From positions 1,116,001 through 1,180,000 of the forward strand of contig NZ_SHNN01000001.1 in NCBI RefSeq assembly GCF_026262625.1: 64,000 nucleotides of DNA, written 5' to 3'. The DNA comes from Candidatus Litorirhabdus singularis (GTDB lineage: Bacteria; Pseudomonadota; Gammaproteobacteria; Pseudomonadales; Halieaceae). Positions 6,756-16,900 of the stretch are shown here, piece after piece. The position numbers and the translations under genes were made by a program. Under the pieces are notes generated by a model. It was not told where the DNA came from and made no database searches. It worked only from the letters and a program-made list of their open reading frames with translations. Every line of letters begins with the position of its first letter. Position 1 is the stretch's first letter.

Positions 6756-8360
6756 ATGGCTACTTATAACCAAGACATTGATTCCCTGACTCAGCTGCGC
6801 GACGCACAAGGCGATGCCTGGGCTGGCATTAACCCTGAGTACGCAGCACGTATGCGTCAGCAGAACCGCTTTCGCACTGGCCTGGATATTGCCCGTTATA
6901 CGGCTGATCTGATGCGCCGTGACATGGCTGCCTATGATGGCGACAGCAGCGATTACACCCAATCACTGGGTTGCTGGCACGGCTTTGTAGCCCAACAGAT
7001 GATGATGGCCGTGAAGCGTCACCAACCGACGACTGCACGCCACTACGTTTACCTCAGTGGCTGGATGGTTGCAGCACTGCGCTCCAAGTTTGGCCCGCTG
7101 CCCGACCAGAGCATGCACGAGAAAACCACTGTACCTGAACTGATCGCTGAGATTTACACCTTCCTCAAGCAGGCCGATGCGCGTGAACTGCGCCACCTGT
7201 TTAAGGATCTCGACGAAGCTAAAGCCAACGGCGGCGATGTGGCGGCAGTGCAGGCGAAAATTGATAACTTCGAAACGCACGTGGTGCCTATCATTGCCGA
7301 CATTGATGCCGGTTTTGGTAACGAAGAAGCTACTTACCTGCTGGCCAAGCAAATGATTGAAGCCGGAGCCTGTGCCATTCAAGTAGAAAACCAGGTATCT
7401 GATGCCAAGCAGTGTGGTCACCAGGCCGGTAAAGTCACTGTGCCTCACGAAGACTTCCTGGCCAAGATCAACGCGATTCGTTACGCGTTCCTGGAGCTGG
7501 GTGTTGAAAACGGCGTTATCGTTGCCCGTACTGACAGCCTGGGTGCCAACCTGACTCAGAAAATCCCGGTATCGCGTCGCCCCGGTGACCTGGCCAGCCA
7601 GTACTGTGATTTCCTGAATACTACACCGGTCGAAAATCTTGATGAACTCAAGGACGGCGACATTACTATTCATCAGGACGGCAAATTGGTGCGTCCCAAT
7701 CGTCTGGAGAACGGCCTCTACGAATTCCGTGAAGGAACCGCAGTCGAGCGAGTTGTATTGGACTGTGTTACCAGCCTTCAGCATGGCGCAGACTTACTGT
7801 GGATCGAAACCGAAAAGCCCAATGTGGCGCAGATTGCAGACATGGTGAACCAGGTACGTGAGACAGTGCCCGATGCCAAGCTGGTCTACAACAACTCGCC
7901 TTCGTTCAACTGGACGCTTTCATTCCGTGAGCAGGTATTTGCGGAGTGGGTTGCAGCTGGTAAGGACGTTTCTGCTTACCCGGACCCGGCTACACAACCC
8001 AAGGGTCTTATGAGCGTTGAGTTCGATAGCTCTGAGCTGGCTGCCGAAGCTGACAAGCTGGTGCAGAACTTCCAGAAAGATGCTTCACGTGAAGCGGGTA
8101 TTTTCCACCACCTGATCACTCTGCCGACTTATCACACGGCGGCACTGAGCACGGATATTCTTGCTGAAGGCTACTTTGGTGATCTGGGCATGTTGGCTTA
8201 CGTCCGCGATGTCCAGCGTCAGGAAATCCGTCGTGATCAGGCATCCGTTAAGCACCAGGATCTGGCCGGTTCCAACATCGGTGATGATCACAAGGAGTAC
8301 TTCTCCGGTGAGAATGCATTGCTTGCTGGTGGTACCGACAACACTATGAATCAGTTCTAA
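6756..8360 (+). CDS. aceA: Isocitrate lyase
   Basis: This 534-residue enzyme splits isocitrate into succinate and glyoxylate, the first step of the glyoxylate shunt needed for growth on acetate, fatty acids and other C2 sources. I take the ATG at 6756, with GAGGA eight bases upstream; an upstream TTG in frame is less likely. The active-site loop reads KQCGH (residues 218-222), with Cys220 as catalytic base, the variant of the long gammaproteobacterial type (about 530 residues) rather than KKCGH of E. coli. IIADIDAGFGNEEATYLL supplies the Mg-binding Asp residues. The gene is monocistronic, with a palindromic operator upstream and a strong terminator downstream. Confidence 0.95.
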   Translation: MATYNQDIDSLTQLRDAQGDAWAGINPEYAARMRQQNRFRTGLDIARYTADLMRRDMAAYDGDSSDYTQSLGCWHGFVAQQMMMAVKRHQPTTARHYVYLSGWMVAALRSKFGPLPDQSMHEKTTVPELIAEIYTFLKQADARELRHLFKDLDEAKANGGDVAAVQAKIDNFETHVVPIIADIDAGFGNEEATYLLAKQMIEAGACAIQVENQVSDAKQCGHQAGKVTVPHEDFLAKINAIRYAFLELGVENGVIVARTDSLGANLTQKIPVSRRPGDLASQYCDFLNTTPVENLDELKDGDITIHQDGKLVRPNRLENGLYEFREGTAVERVVLDCVTSLQHGADLLWIETEKPNVAQIADMVNQVRETVPDAKLVYNNSPSFNWTLSFREQVFAEWVAAGKDVSAYPDPATQPKGLMSVEFDSSELAAEADKLVQNFQKDASREAGIFHHLITLPTYHTAALSTDILAEGYFGDLGMLAYVRDVQRQEIRRDQASVKHQDLAGSNIGDDHKEYFSGENALLAGGTDNTMNQF

Positions 8361-8400
8361 ATCACTGATGGATAGCGGCTCCGAATGACAGGAGCTGGGA

Positions 8401-8426
8401 AATGGGCCTCACGGCCCATTTTTTTT
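8401..8426 (+). terminator. Rho-independent terminator of aceA
   Basis: AATGGGCC and GGCCCATT form a perfect 8-bp stem around TCAC, and the 3' arm runs into a stretch of eight T residues. It lies 40 bases after the isocitrate lyase stop codon. Confidence 0.9.
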
Positions 8427-8601
8427 GGCCGCTCTTGCCTGTGCAGCATGAACGTTGATTTTGTCTGTGGGGCCGAATTCATTCGGCCACGCCCAACTTG
8501 CAGCCATCTATACAGTAGCGCTGCCTACTCAGTTCGCTAGCTTATATTTTCATGCTACTGTTTAAGCTGTTTACCTGTAACCCAACGGAGTAGTTAAAGG
8601 T

Positions 8602-9480
8602 TTGATTCGCCAGCACTCTGCATCTGCCCCAAGCCTCCTGCCCACTGGATTTATACCGCGTGCAAGTTGCGTATGCTTTCTGTTTCTACTCGCGTACCTG
8701 ATCTCCGCCACAAGCCTGGCAGATGATCAGGGCGTCCCCAACTATGCTTACTCGGTATTCGTAGGTACCGGGTCCTATAAGATTGATGACCGGACAGTCT
8801 ATGTGCTGCGCGCTCCGCTGGATTTCAATCTAAGCGAGGCCGAGCCCGAAGCTGGTCGCCGGTTTGGTATGCGCTTATTGATGCCGGTCGCCGTGGGATT
8901 GACGCAGTATGAGGATTTCGTTGATATTCCGGAGCTCGATATAGAGGACATACAAAGTATCAGTGTCGTGCCCGGCGTAGAATTTCCGATATGGCTGACT
9001 GACGAGTGGACGCTTAGCCCATTTGCGCAGCTGGGCTTCGGCATGGACACAAAATCAGATTCCCGCAGTATTATTTGGGGCTCGGGCGCTCGTGTCCGCT
9101 GGGAACCCAGAGATGCTCCTCAGTGGTTAGTCGGTGGAGAATTTCTATGGGCGGGTAATAATCCGAACAATAATCAACCAACCACCGATTTTACGCGCTG
9201 GGGTGTGGGTGCCGAATATCGTATTGATACACAGCAACAGCTGTTTGATCGTGAAATCTCCTGGCATTTGCGTGCATTGCTTTGGCAGTACTCAGATGCA
9301 CTTCGTTTTGAGCCGCCGCTGCAGCTCTTTAAGCTTAACTCAGCGACAGAAGTGGGAGTATCAGTTGGCTTTAGCCGGCCTTTCAATATTTTCGGCTACA
9401 AATTTCATCAGGGTGGTATCGGCTATGAGTGGGCTGACGACTTCAAGGCGGTGAAATTTTATACGACGTTTCCTTTCTAA
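8602..9480 (+). CDS. Outer-membrane beta-barrel protein, function unknown
   Basis: A 292-residue secreted protein. The only usable start is TTG 8602, with AACGGAG 11 bases upstream and an in-frame stop at 8578. The N-terminus gives a long signal peptide ending near ISATSLA. The mature part alternates polar and hydrophobic residues (ISVVPGVEFPIWLTDEWTLSPFAQLGFGM) and ends in an aromatic residue after YTTFPF, as outer-membrane barrels do. I do not recognise a specific family. It stands alone between the aceA terminator and a convergent gene. Confidence 0.7.
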   Translation: MIRQHSASAPSLLPTGFIPRASCVCFLFLLAYLISATSLADDQGVPNYAYSVFVGTGSYKIDDRTVYVLRAPLDFNLSEAEPEAGRRFGMRLLMPVAVGLTQYEDFVDIPELDIEDIQSISVVPGVEFPIWLTDEWTLSPFAQLGFGMDTKSDSRSIIWGSGARVRWEPRDAPQWLVGGEFLWAGNNPNNNQPTTDFTRWGVGAEYRIDTQQQLFDREISWHLRALLWQYSDALRFEPPLQLFKLNSATEVGVSVGFSRPFNIFGYKFHQGGIGYEWADDFKAVKFYTTFPF

Positions 9481-9490
9481 CCGTCGGCTG

Positions 9491-9513
9491 TAAAGCCGGT
9501 CAGTCCGGCTTTA
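9491..9513. terminator. Bidirectional terminator-like hairpin
   Basis: TAAAGCCGG and CCGGCTTTA form a perfect 9-bp inverted repeat around TCAGT, between two convergent genes. The A/T ends of the stem give short U runs in either direction. It could serve both the barrel gene and the oxidoreductase gene. Confidence 0.6.
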
Positions 9514-9548
9514 GCAATGGCTAGCTTGATGGCTACACGAGTCCTGAG

Positions 9549-10556
9549 CTAGATGGTCAGACAGATTTTCCCGAAATGCTGCTGCGATTCTTGAAGGCGA
9601 AAAGCATCTGCAATCTCGGAGAGGCCAAAACAACGATCAATAACCGGCTTGATGCCGTTGGTTTCCAAAGCGGCAACCATATCCAGCTGGCTTTCTCTTG
9701 ATCCTACCGTGATGCCGCTGACAACAGCGTTCTTCTGAAACAATTCTGCCGTGGGTACATCGCCAGATATACCAGTCAGCACGCCAATCATCGAAATATG
9801 ACCACCCATTCTTACCGCGCGTATCGACTGTGGCAAGGTGCCGGAGCCGCCAACCTCCACGATCACATCGACGCCACGTCCGCCCGTTATCTCAAGTACC
9901 TTGTCGCCCCATGCTGGAGTCTCTTTATAGTTAATGGTCTGGTCTGCACCCAGCTCGCTCAGGCGTTGTAGCTTGGCGTCGCTGGAGGAGGTCGCAATAA
10001 CGTGACAGCCGGCTGCCTTGGCAAACTGCAGCGCGAACACAGAAACGCCGCCACTGCCTTGCACCAGCACTGAGTCACCGGGTTTGATTTTGGCTTCAAC
10101 CATTAGCGCGCGCCATGCTGTCAGCGCTGCGCAAGGCAGTGTGGCTGCTGCTTCAAAGCTGTAGCCTTCCGGCATCCGCGTGAAGGCACTGACAGACTTG
10201 GTGACAAGCTCCGCGGCAAAGCCATCGGCCATATCGCCCGGCACATCAGTGATTTTCGCAAAGGCATCGGCACGGCCGCTTTCCCAATGGGGAAAGAAGC
10301 AACTCATAACTTTGTCGCCGACTGCGAACTCGGTTACCCCGGCTCCCACCGCTTCTACAATGCCCGCACCATCAGACATAGGGATGCGGTCCTGGTCGAC
10401 AGCGATAAGCCCGATAACCACCGCATAATCATGAAAATTCAGCGAGCTGGCCTTGTTGCGAATCGTGATTTCTCCCGGTCCGGGCGCCGGTGCTTCCGCA
10501 GATTCCAGTATCAGGTTGTCGAGGCCGCCGGGCTGTTTGAGGTGAATGGCTTGCAT
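9549..10556 (-). CDS. Zinc-free quinone-oxidoreductase-like alcohol dehydrogenase (MDR family)
   Basis: A 335-residue medium-chain dehydrogenase/reductase. I take ATG 10556, with GGAG eight bases upstream; an upstream ATG adds ten residues without a ribosome site. The N-terminal GroES-like domain contains NKASSLNFHDYAVV and MSDGAGIVEAVGAGV. The Rossmann domain has VLVQGSGGVSVFALQFAKAAG for NAD(P)H binding. The usual structural-zinc Cys cluster is absent, as in quinone oxidoreductases. It likely reduces a carbonyl or alkene with NADPH. It is followed on the same strand by no other gene; upstream lies the DUF3604 gene. Confidence 0.8.
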   Translation of the reverse strand: MQAIHLKQPGGLDNLILESAEAPAPGPGEITIRNKASSLNFHDYAVVIGLIAVDQDRIPMSDGAGIVEAVGAGVTEFAVGDKVMSCFFPHWESGRADAFAKITDVPGDMADGFAAELVTKSVSAFTRMPEGYSFEAAATLPCAALTAWRALMVEAKIKPGDSVLVQGSGGVSVFALQFAKAAGCHVIATSSSDAKLQRLSELGADQTINYKETPAWGDKVLEITGGRGVDVIVEVGGSGTLPQSIRAVRMGGHISMIGVLTGISGDVPTAELFQKNAVVSGITVGSRESQLDMVAALETNGIKPVIDRCFGLSEIADAFRLQESQQHFGKICLTI

Positions 10557-10645
10557 ATCTTTATCTCCGCGAAAGTAGCTGTGCACTATAGCTGTATCGC
10601 GGGCCCGGTACCAAGTTGTGTTGGTATAGCTGTCTGAACGCCGCC

Positions 10646-12667
10646 TTATTCGCTGGCTTTGTACCAGATAGGTGAGGACCAGGCGCGCTCCTGCAATGTT
10701 TTGGCCAGATCAGGCCTGGGCTCGACGCCTTCGCGCAGTGCGTCCCAGGTGGACCAGCGACAGGTTGGGTTCTCCAGTACCCGCAGGTAGTAGAAAGCCT
10801 CCTGCTGAATATCGAAATCCGGATCCCGCCACAGGCTCAATAGTTCGCCGGCGCCCACGCCCTGGCTGATAGAGCAGTCAGCCAGATTGACCTTGGCGCC
10901 GTTGCCGGGACAGCGCCCGGTATTTGGGTCCACCTGCCAGCCATCCGAGCATGCGACATCATAAATTTTCTCCACGGCAGCACCGTCTTTGATGTATCCC
11001 TTGATGATCTGTGCCCGCTGCAGCAGCGCGCCATTAGGTGCGGCCTGTGCCCAAACTACGAATGCTGGAGTCTGGCCGTCTTTTGCGTCAAGGTCAGCAC
11101 CCATGCTGACACCTCCCGCATAGGCGATTTGCGCCAGATCCGGGTTTTTCAGTATGTTTTCGTCAAAGTTGTAGCCGGCAAAGAAACGGACTTTGATGCG
11201 CGGTCCAGTGGTGGCAAAAGTTTCCTTGCGGCGAAAAGCTGAATAGATGGATTCACGGGTATTCTCTTCAGCCCACACGCCCGCAATCCCTGAAGCACTC
11301 CAGGTCTCGAAACCGCCGCCTTGCATGTATTGCTTGCCGTCAATGGTAATCAATGTGTCAGGCGCCAGTAACTTGGCAGCGGTGCGCTGCAAAAACGGCG
11401 CGGGTACGGAGCCGCGGCCCACGGGGCTGCCATCCAGAATGCCCGCCTTGCTAAAAAAGGTAGCCTCGTCATCGGTGGTGGCAGCCACGTGCGTATCACT
11501 GGCGGCGACGAGTCCAAACTTATAGGGGTTAAGCCCGCCTTTGGCGGCGATGTCCATTCCGTTCAGATAGGCTTCGCGCACATAGCTACCCTGTGGTTGA
11601 CTGTGCTGTGTGGTGCCGACGCGGTAGGGATAAATCTCGAAATTGGCCCACTCATCGTTTGGAGAAAGCTCAGGGTGAGTGTCCGAGGTTCCCTTAATCT
11701 GGGTAATTTCTACCAGCGGTTCATTGCGCATGCGTTGCTCTGCGTAATCATCGTCCAGTGGGTTACCTGCCCAGTCCTCCAGCTTGAACATTTGTCCATT
11801 GGATCCATTGGAGTTATGCGGGATAGCAAGACTCTCTATGCCATGCTCGCGAAGTCCATCCATCCAATCCCACAAGCCTTCCGGGTTCTGTGAGTTAAAG
11901 CGCGAGAAAGGTACTGCTGGCAGTCTCTCACTGTTCCTGAAAATAACGTTGCGGTGTAGGTTGCCGCGGTCGTTGGAGCTGCTGGTGTATTCGTAGGCCA
12001 CGAAAGTAGTGAAACGGCCGGGATCATTATGCTGCTCCGCAGCGTCGATCGTGTCCAGCCAGGCGCGCTTCATGATATTCAGGGTCAGCTCGGGATCGAT
12101 GCTGCCATCGCCAAGGCCTATCAGGGTGCCGGGTATAAATCTGGCGAAGTTACTGACTCTTTGCAACACGCTGGTATCGCCCATGTTGTCTGGTGCATTC
12201 AGGTTGTGAATAAGCTCAGCGACCCTGTATTTCGAAAACTCGGTGCTGGTGTCGGCCGCTTCTCGAACCACGCCCAAGAACATGGCATGGTCGGTTACCG
12301 CATAGAAATCTAACGGCTGCTCCAGCTTGATTTCATAGCCGCGCGGATGCGTTAACGGCGCGCCCTTGGCATAGCGATAGGCATCGTAGGGAGTTGCGGT
12401 GGTACCGAAAGAATAGGCGTCAAAAGAGTATTCGGTGTGCACATGCAGGTCACCAAAGTAGGCATTACGGCTTGGGTTTAATGGTTTGGTGGTGCGGTCA
12501 ATCAGCTCTCGGTTAACCGGTATTAGCGTATTGGGGGCATCGGGATCACCGCGGCCTACAAAATCGTCAACTTCTTGCGTGATACTGGTGCGTTCACAGC
12601 TCGCCGAAGACAGGATAAGTGCAGTGGCAACAACCAGGGCGGCAACATTCGTGTGGCTAATAGGCAC
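10646..12667 (-). CDS. DUF3604 (PHP-like) lipoprotein
   Basis: A 673-residue protein with a signal ending in SSASC (Cys24), hence probably a lipoprotein. NAYFGDLHVHTEYSFDA (His75, His77) starts a PHP-like metal-binding fold, continued by YAVTDHAMFLG and a later SDTHVAAT. These are the marks of DUF3604, a family common in marine proteobacteria and often found near TonB receptors or sulfatases. Its reaction is not established; a metal-dependent hydrolase or phosphoesterase is likely from the fold. It is the first gene of a minus-strand pair with the oxidoreductase, 89 bases apart. Confidence 0.85.
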   Translation of the reverse strand: MPISHTNVAALVVATALILSSASCERTSITQEVDDFVGRGDPDAPNTLIPVNRELIDRTTKPLNPSRNAYFGDLHVHTEYSFDAYSFGTTATPYDAYRYAKGAPLTHPRGYEIKLEQPLDFYAVTDHAMFLGVVREAADTSTEFSKYRVAELIHNLNAPDNMGDTSVLQRVSNFARFIPGTLIGLGDGSIDPELTLNIMKRAWLDTIDAAEQHNDPGRFTTFVAYEYTSSSNDRGNLHRNVIFRNSERLPAVPFSRFNSQNPEGLWDWMDGLREHGIESLAIPHNSNGSNGQMFKLEDWAGNPLDDDYAEQRMRNEPLVEITQIKGTSDTHPELSPNDEWANFEIYPYRVGTTQHSQPQGSYVREAYLNGMDIAAKGGLNPYKFGLVAASDTHVAATTDDEATFFSKAGILDGSPVGRGSVPAPFLQRTAAKLLAPDTLITIDGKQYMQGGGFETWSASGIAGVWAEENTRESIYSAFRRKETFATTGPRIKVRFFAGYNFDENILKNPDLAQIAYAGGVSMGADLDAKDGQTPAFVVWAQAAPNGALLQRAQIIKGYIKDGAAVEKIYDVACSDGWQVDPNTGRCPGNGAKVNLADCSISQGVGAGELLSLWRDPDFDIQQEAFYYLRVLENPTCRWSTWDALREGVEPRPDLAKTLQERAWSSPIWYKASE

Positions 12668-12746
12668 AGCGGACTCCGATTAAAATTATTATAGATATAG
12701 CATAGACGATTATGGTCGGCCGGGTAAGTCGGAGTCAGTCGGCGTT

Positions 12747-13655
12747 TCAGTCGCCCCAGCGATATTGCCAGGCAATACCGTAAGTGTTGAAATCATTACC
12801 CACCGTAGTTGCCAGTGAGCTGTGAGCGAGAAACTTGATTAGATGTCTGGGGCTAACAGGCCAGACCAGCGTGGCACCGAAGCGGGAGTTTTTCAGCAGG
12901 TCGGCGCTGCCAATACCGTCCTTTTTTGTCTTTCCGCCCCAGAAATAATTAGCATCGATGGCCAGCCATACACCTTTTGGGAACAGATGGATTAAGTGTG
13001 CCTGCAAAGCATAAATATTATCCTGAGTAAGCTCTCTGTCCACGATAAAATCGTCATTGTCAGTGAACACGGTTACCGAAAAAGCAGCATCAACCGACCA
13101 GGTATTCCAGGTATGAGAAGCGCCGATCTCTGGTTTGAAGAACCAACGATTCGCGCCACTATTAATCAGTTTGTCACCGTTGTAGCTGCCCAAAGGTATA
13201 CCCACCTGGAAGCTTGTGCCAACCACTGTTCCGCGCAAGTCGTTCAGGGTGTACTGTTCGAGTGTGGTCGCGGGCGCCCCGTAAAAATTCCACGCCACGC
13301 GTACCTTAGGGTCCAATGAGCCGCAGCGAGAAGCTTCAGCAAAAACCCCGTCAACGAAACCGTCGCCATCAAAACACTGTACCCCAACACTGGCATCAAA
13401 CTTCGCCAACTGCCCCGCCAATTCAAAAGTGCGCGCGAAGCCTGCTACTGTACTGACTATCTCCACCTGCGCATCATCGAGTGGTACCGAAGGCGCTGCA
13501 TTCATTTCTCCCTCTGAGTAGGCAGTAGCCACTAGTACAAAGCTCTGATCAATCGGCAGATTGAGATAGTTACGGGGTTCCAGATCCTGGCTGAAGCTGG
13601 CGCTAGTCCATGCCAGGCCAATTATGACAACTGCGGTGAAAAGCTGGTTACTCAT
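12747..13655 (-). CDS. Outer-membrane barrel protein of the MetA-pathway transporter type
   Basis: A 302-residue protein starting at ATG 13655, which gives a clean signal peptide ending at SASFS. The open frame extends further upstream but without a signal. The mature part resembles the putative outer-membrane channel family called MetA-pathway of phenol degradation: YLNLPIDQSFVLVATAYSEG near the N-terminus, PEIGASHTWNTWSVDAAFSVTVFTDN in the middle, and the terminal beta signal YGIAWQYRW. It may let hydrophobic or aromatic compounds pass the outer membrane. It lies just upstream of the DUF3604 gene on the same strand. Confidence 0.7.
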   Translation of the reverse strand: MSNQLFTAVVIIGLAWTSASFSQDLEPRNYLNLPIDQSFVLVATAYSEGEMNAAPSVPLDDAQVEIVSTVAGFARTFELAGQLAKFDASVGVQCFDGDGFVDGVFAEASRCGSLDPKVRVAWNFYGAPATTLEQYTLNDLRGTVVGTSFQVGIPLGSYNGDKLINSGANRWFFKPEIGASHTWNTWSVDAAFSVTVFTDNDDFIVDRELTQDNIYALQAHLIHLFPKGVWLAIDANYFWGGKTKKDGIGSADLLKNSRFGATLVWPVSPRHLIKFLAHSSLATTVGNDFNTYGIAWQYRWGD

Positions 13656-13966
13656 GGTGTGTTTCAAAACGATAACCCTTTGAATTGCGTTTGCATTGAT
13701 GTGCCTGCAAAGCGTTACTGGTGTTATCTTAACATTATCTGAGCCACGCGCAGGTGTTGAAATATCACAGTCAGAATGCCCTCCCGACAAAAGATCATAC
13801 TTCGGGCTGTTACCGGTTAAACTCGCCACTCGGTCTTTAAAAAGTCAGAGCGGAAAAAGGGAATGTTCGTAGCAGGTCATCATTGTAATTTTAGCCTTTG
13901 TGCTATGTGCTGCATTGCTTGGTTCTTTGGGCTGCACGGCGATGAGCCTTACTGCGAGACTGTAAG

Positions 13967-16900
13967 GTGAAAAGAGCGACGTTTGGCGGCCTTGCTGGAG
14001 TTTTTTCACTGTCCCTGATTCTAGTGCTGCTGATAGGCACTGGCCTGTTACCACTCAACCTCAGTCTGCTGCGCGGCACTATCGCGGCTCAGGTTTCTGA
14101 CTTTCTTGGCTTTGAGTTGCAGTTGGATGCTCCCTTGCGTGTCCGGCTGGGTCCACGTGCCAGTTTGACCGTTGGTGGTCTGACGCTCGCTGCGCCTGCT
14201 ATGAATACCACCGGCCTGATTCGGGCTCAGAATCTGAAGGTTTCTTTGGATACGCGTGCCTTGTTGCGAGGTGAGATTTTGTTGCACAGTGTCAGAGTAG
14301 CGCAGCTGCAGTTAGAAATCTGTGAGCTGGGTGAGGTGCAGTCGCCGGTTAGTGAACCCGGTGAGGCCCAGCTGTTGCCGCGATTGGCTTTGGATACTCT
14401 GGATGTTGGTGTGGTGTCTCTACTGTGTGCTGGCGAGGAGCCTGACGAAGACTATTGGCCGCGGGATTTGTCTTTGGCAGGTGCTGCAGTCTGGGGAAAG
14501 CCGGTTTTGCTGCGGTTGAACGCGGAGATTATGCAGCAATCACTTGGGGTTGAGATTGAGACCACAAACCTGCAAAGTTTATTGGAAGGCCCTGCGTCAG
14601 TGCCGTTCAATCTTGCGGCGATACTACAGGCGAAAAATGATCGCTTGGAGCTTCACTTCGATGGCAGTATCAATACGCTGCTGACACTGCCGACCTTGTC
14701 GGGTTCTCTGCAGGCATCTGTGCGTGGGGCCGCAGGGCTTTTGGCGCCCTACGAGGTAGAGATTCCGCAGGACTGGGGGCTGGATAATATTGGCCTCATC
14801 GGTTCTTTGGAGATTGCCGAACACGGCGTTGCCCTGTCTGATGCCCACCTAGTAATAGATGAGTTAAAGCTGCAGGCAGCTGCTACTCTGGTTCCTGATG
14901 ATAAGGGCGTGGCCACAACCGTGGCGCTGCAATTCAACGATTTTGATCTCGCTTTCCTTAACCGCTTTATCGACGCTGACCTTGTGCTAACTGGAATCGC
15001 CGGCACTATCAGTGCCGATGCTGAGAGCTACGGCGATAGTCTGGCGCTTATTTTGGACGAGCTCAGAATGAACGCGGAGCTAGCCAATGTTCAGGTGGCC
15101 TTGGACGGGCAGGCGTTGCCTCTGCAGGTCAATAGCGCCAATGTAGCAATCGGGTTTCACGAACAGGGCCAGCTGGAGTTGCAAGGGAACTGGCTGGACA
15201 AGCCTGTCACTGTTTCAGCGCAAACACCACCACTTGTCGATTTGATGAAGCAGGAAGAGTGGCCTTTGAGTCTCGAAATGAACAACGACAATGCGCGTCT
15301 AGCACTAACAGGGACTATTTTTGACGCATCTAATGCGCCGCGGATGGCGGGTAGTCTGCAGTTTTTCGCGCAGCGTAGCGGAGACCTTAACGGGTGGTTG
15401 GATATAAACCAGGCCAGTGAGCTTGATATCGGTGCAGAAATTTCTTTCGACATCGAACAGAGTTCGCAGCGCATCGAAGTGCATTCTCTGCGACTGGGTC
15501 TTTCTGCTCTGCAAGGTAGCCTGCAGCGATGGGTACTCGATGATAAGCCATCACTGGCTTTGAACCTGCAAGCCTCTCTGCTCGATCTGGCGGAACTGCA
15601 GCTCCTATTACCGGCACTCGAAACCAGTGCACAGAGCCAGCCGCAACCACTGGAGGCTGGTTCTGCGCCTGCGAACCAAGACCCCCTTGGCTGGCTTGAG
15701 GATTTTCTGAAAGGGCCCAAACTGGTTGTGGATCTGGGTATTAAAAGTCTGCTGAATGGAAGCTTCAAGGTGGATGACGTGCAGATGACTGGTACGGTTT
15801 TTGCCGGGCGGATTGAGGACGCCAACTTGGAGCTCGAGTACGAGGATGTTGTGCTCGGCGGTAAGCTTGATGCTAATTTTAGCCAGCGCCCGTGGTCACT
15901 TGAGTACGACATTGTTGCCGACAATATCGATATTGGCCGGGTACTGGAAAGTTTTGACATTGCCACTGGGGTCCGTGCGCGAGCAAAACGAGCTGAAATT
16001 ACTATGCAGATGCGAGGGGGTACGGTGGCGGAACTGATTGACAGCGCCAATTACCACGCGTTTGTCTATGAGCTCGACTGGTTGCCGCGCGGGCTGGCAA
16101 ACGACGACGAAGACAAATTGTTTTTTTCCAAGCTGGAGTTTCTCGGGCAGCCGAACGCGCTCTCGATTTGGCGAGGTACTGCCAATTATCAACAGCTGCC
16201 TTTGGACTTTTTATTGCGCGCGCCGCCATTGAAGGAGTTGCTCGACCCTGCTAACGCTGCAGATGTGCAATTCGCTTTGCGAGCTGGCTCGGATGCTATG
16301 CTGATCGATGCTCGAATTGCCGCTGGGAGCTCCTCTATTTTGGACATGGAGCTTGATATGTCGGCGGCGACATTAGACCAGCAGCTTGAATCTCTGGATG
16401 AGCTTACTGGCCCGCTAGACGCGGTGCGCATGCGAACTCGATTGGAGCTTGAGCGCGGCAATTTGAGGCTCAGTGACATTGACTTGCAGTTGGGAGTAAG
16501 TCGTATTTTGGGCAGTGTTACTGTGTTACGGCGTGGGTCACTTACCGAGTTTGATGTGGCACTGGATTCACCACTGCTGGAAACTGAAGATTTAGTAACG
16601 CCAATCGCGCTTCTGAGGGGTGGTCGGCTAGCAGATCCCGGGCGAGATCAGCAGCGCGAGCGGAGTAATACTGCAAGTCAGGCTGAGGTTGAGGCTGAGA
16701 TTGAGGAAGTGCCGCAAACGTCTTCTTCCGAGGCTGTATTTTTCGCTATGTTGAACCGCCGCATCGAAGAAATTACTGCGGAAAATCATCTCAAATTCAA
16801 TCTTAATATCGATGAGTTGCAAACAGCAGGTGAGCCGCTTGGGCGGGCCAGCGCAGCCATGTTTGTTGATGACACCAAAGTGGAAATTAAGCCGTTTAGT

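Noticed and set aside
15157-16050. A 297-codon open frame on the minus strand within the AsmA gene.
   Set aside because: Low-complexity Ser/Arg-rich product with no domain; the plus-strand AsmA frame explains the region.
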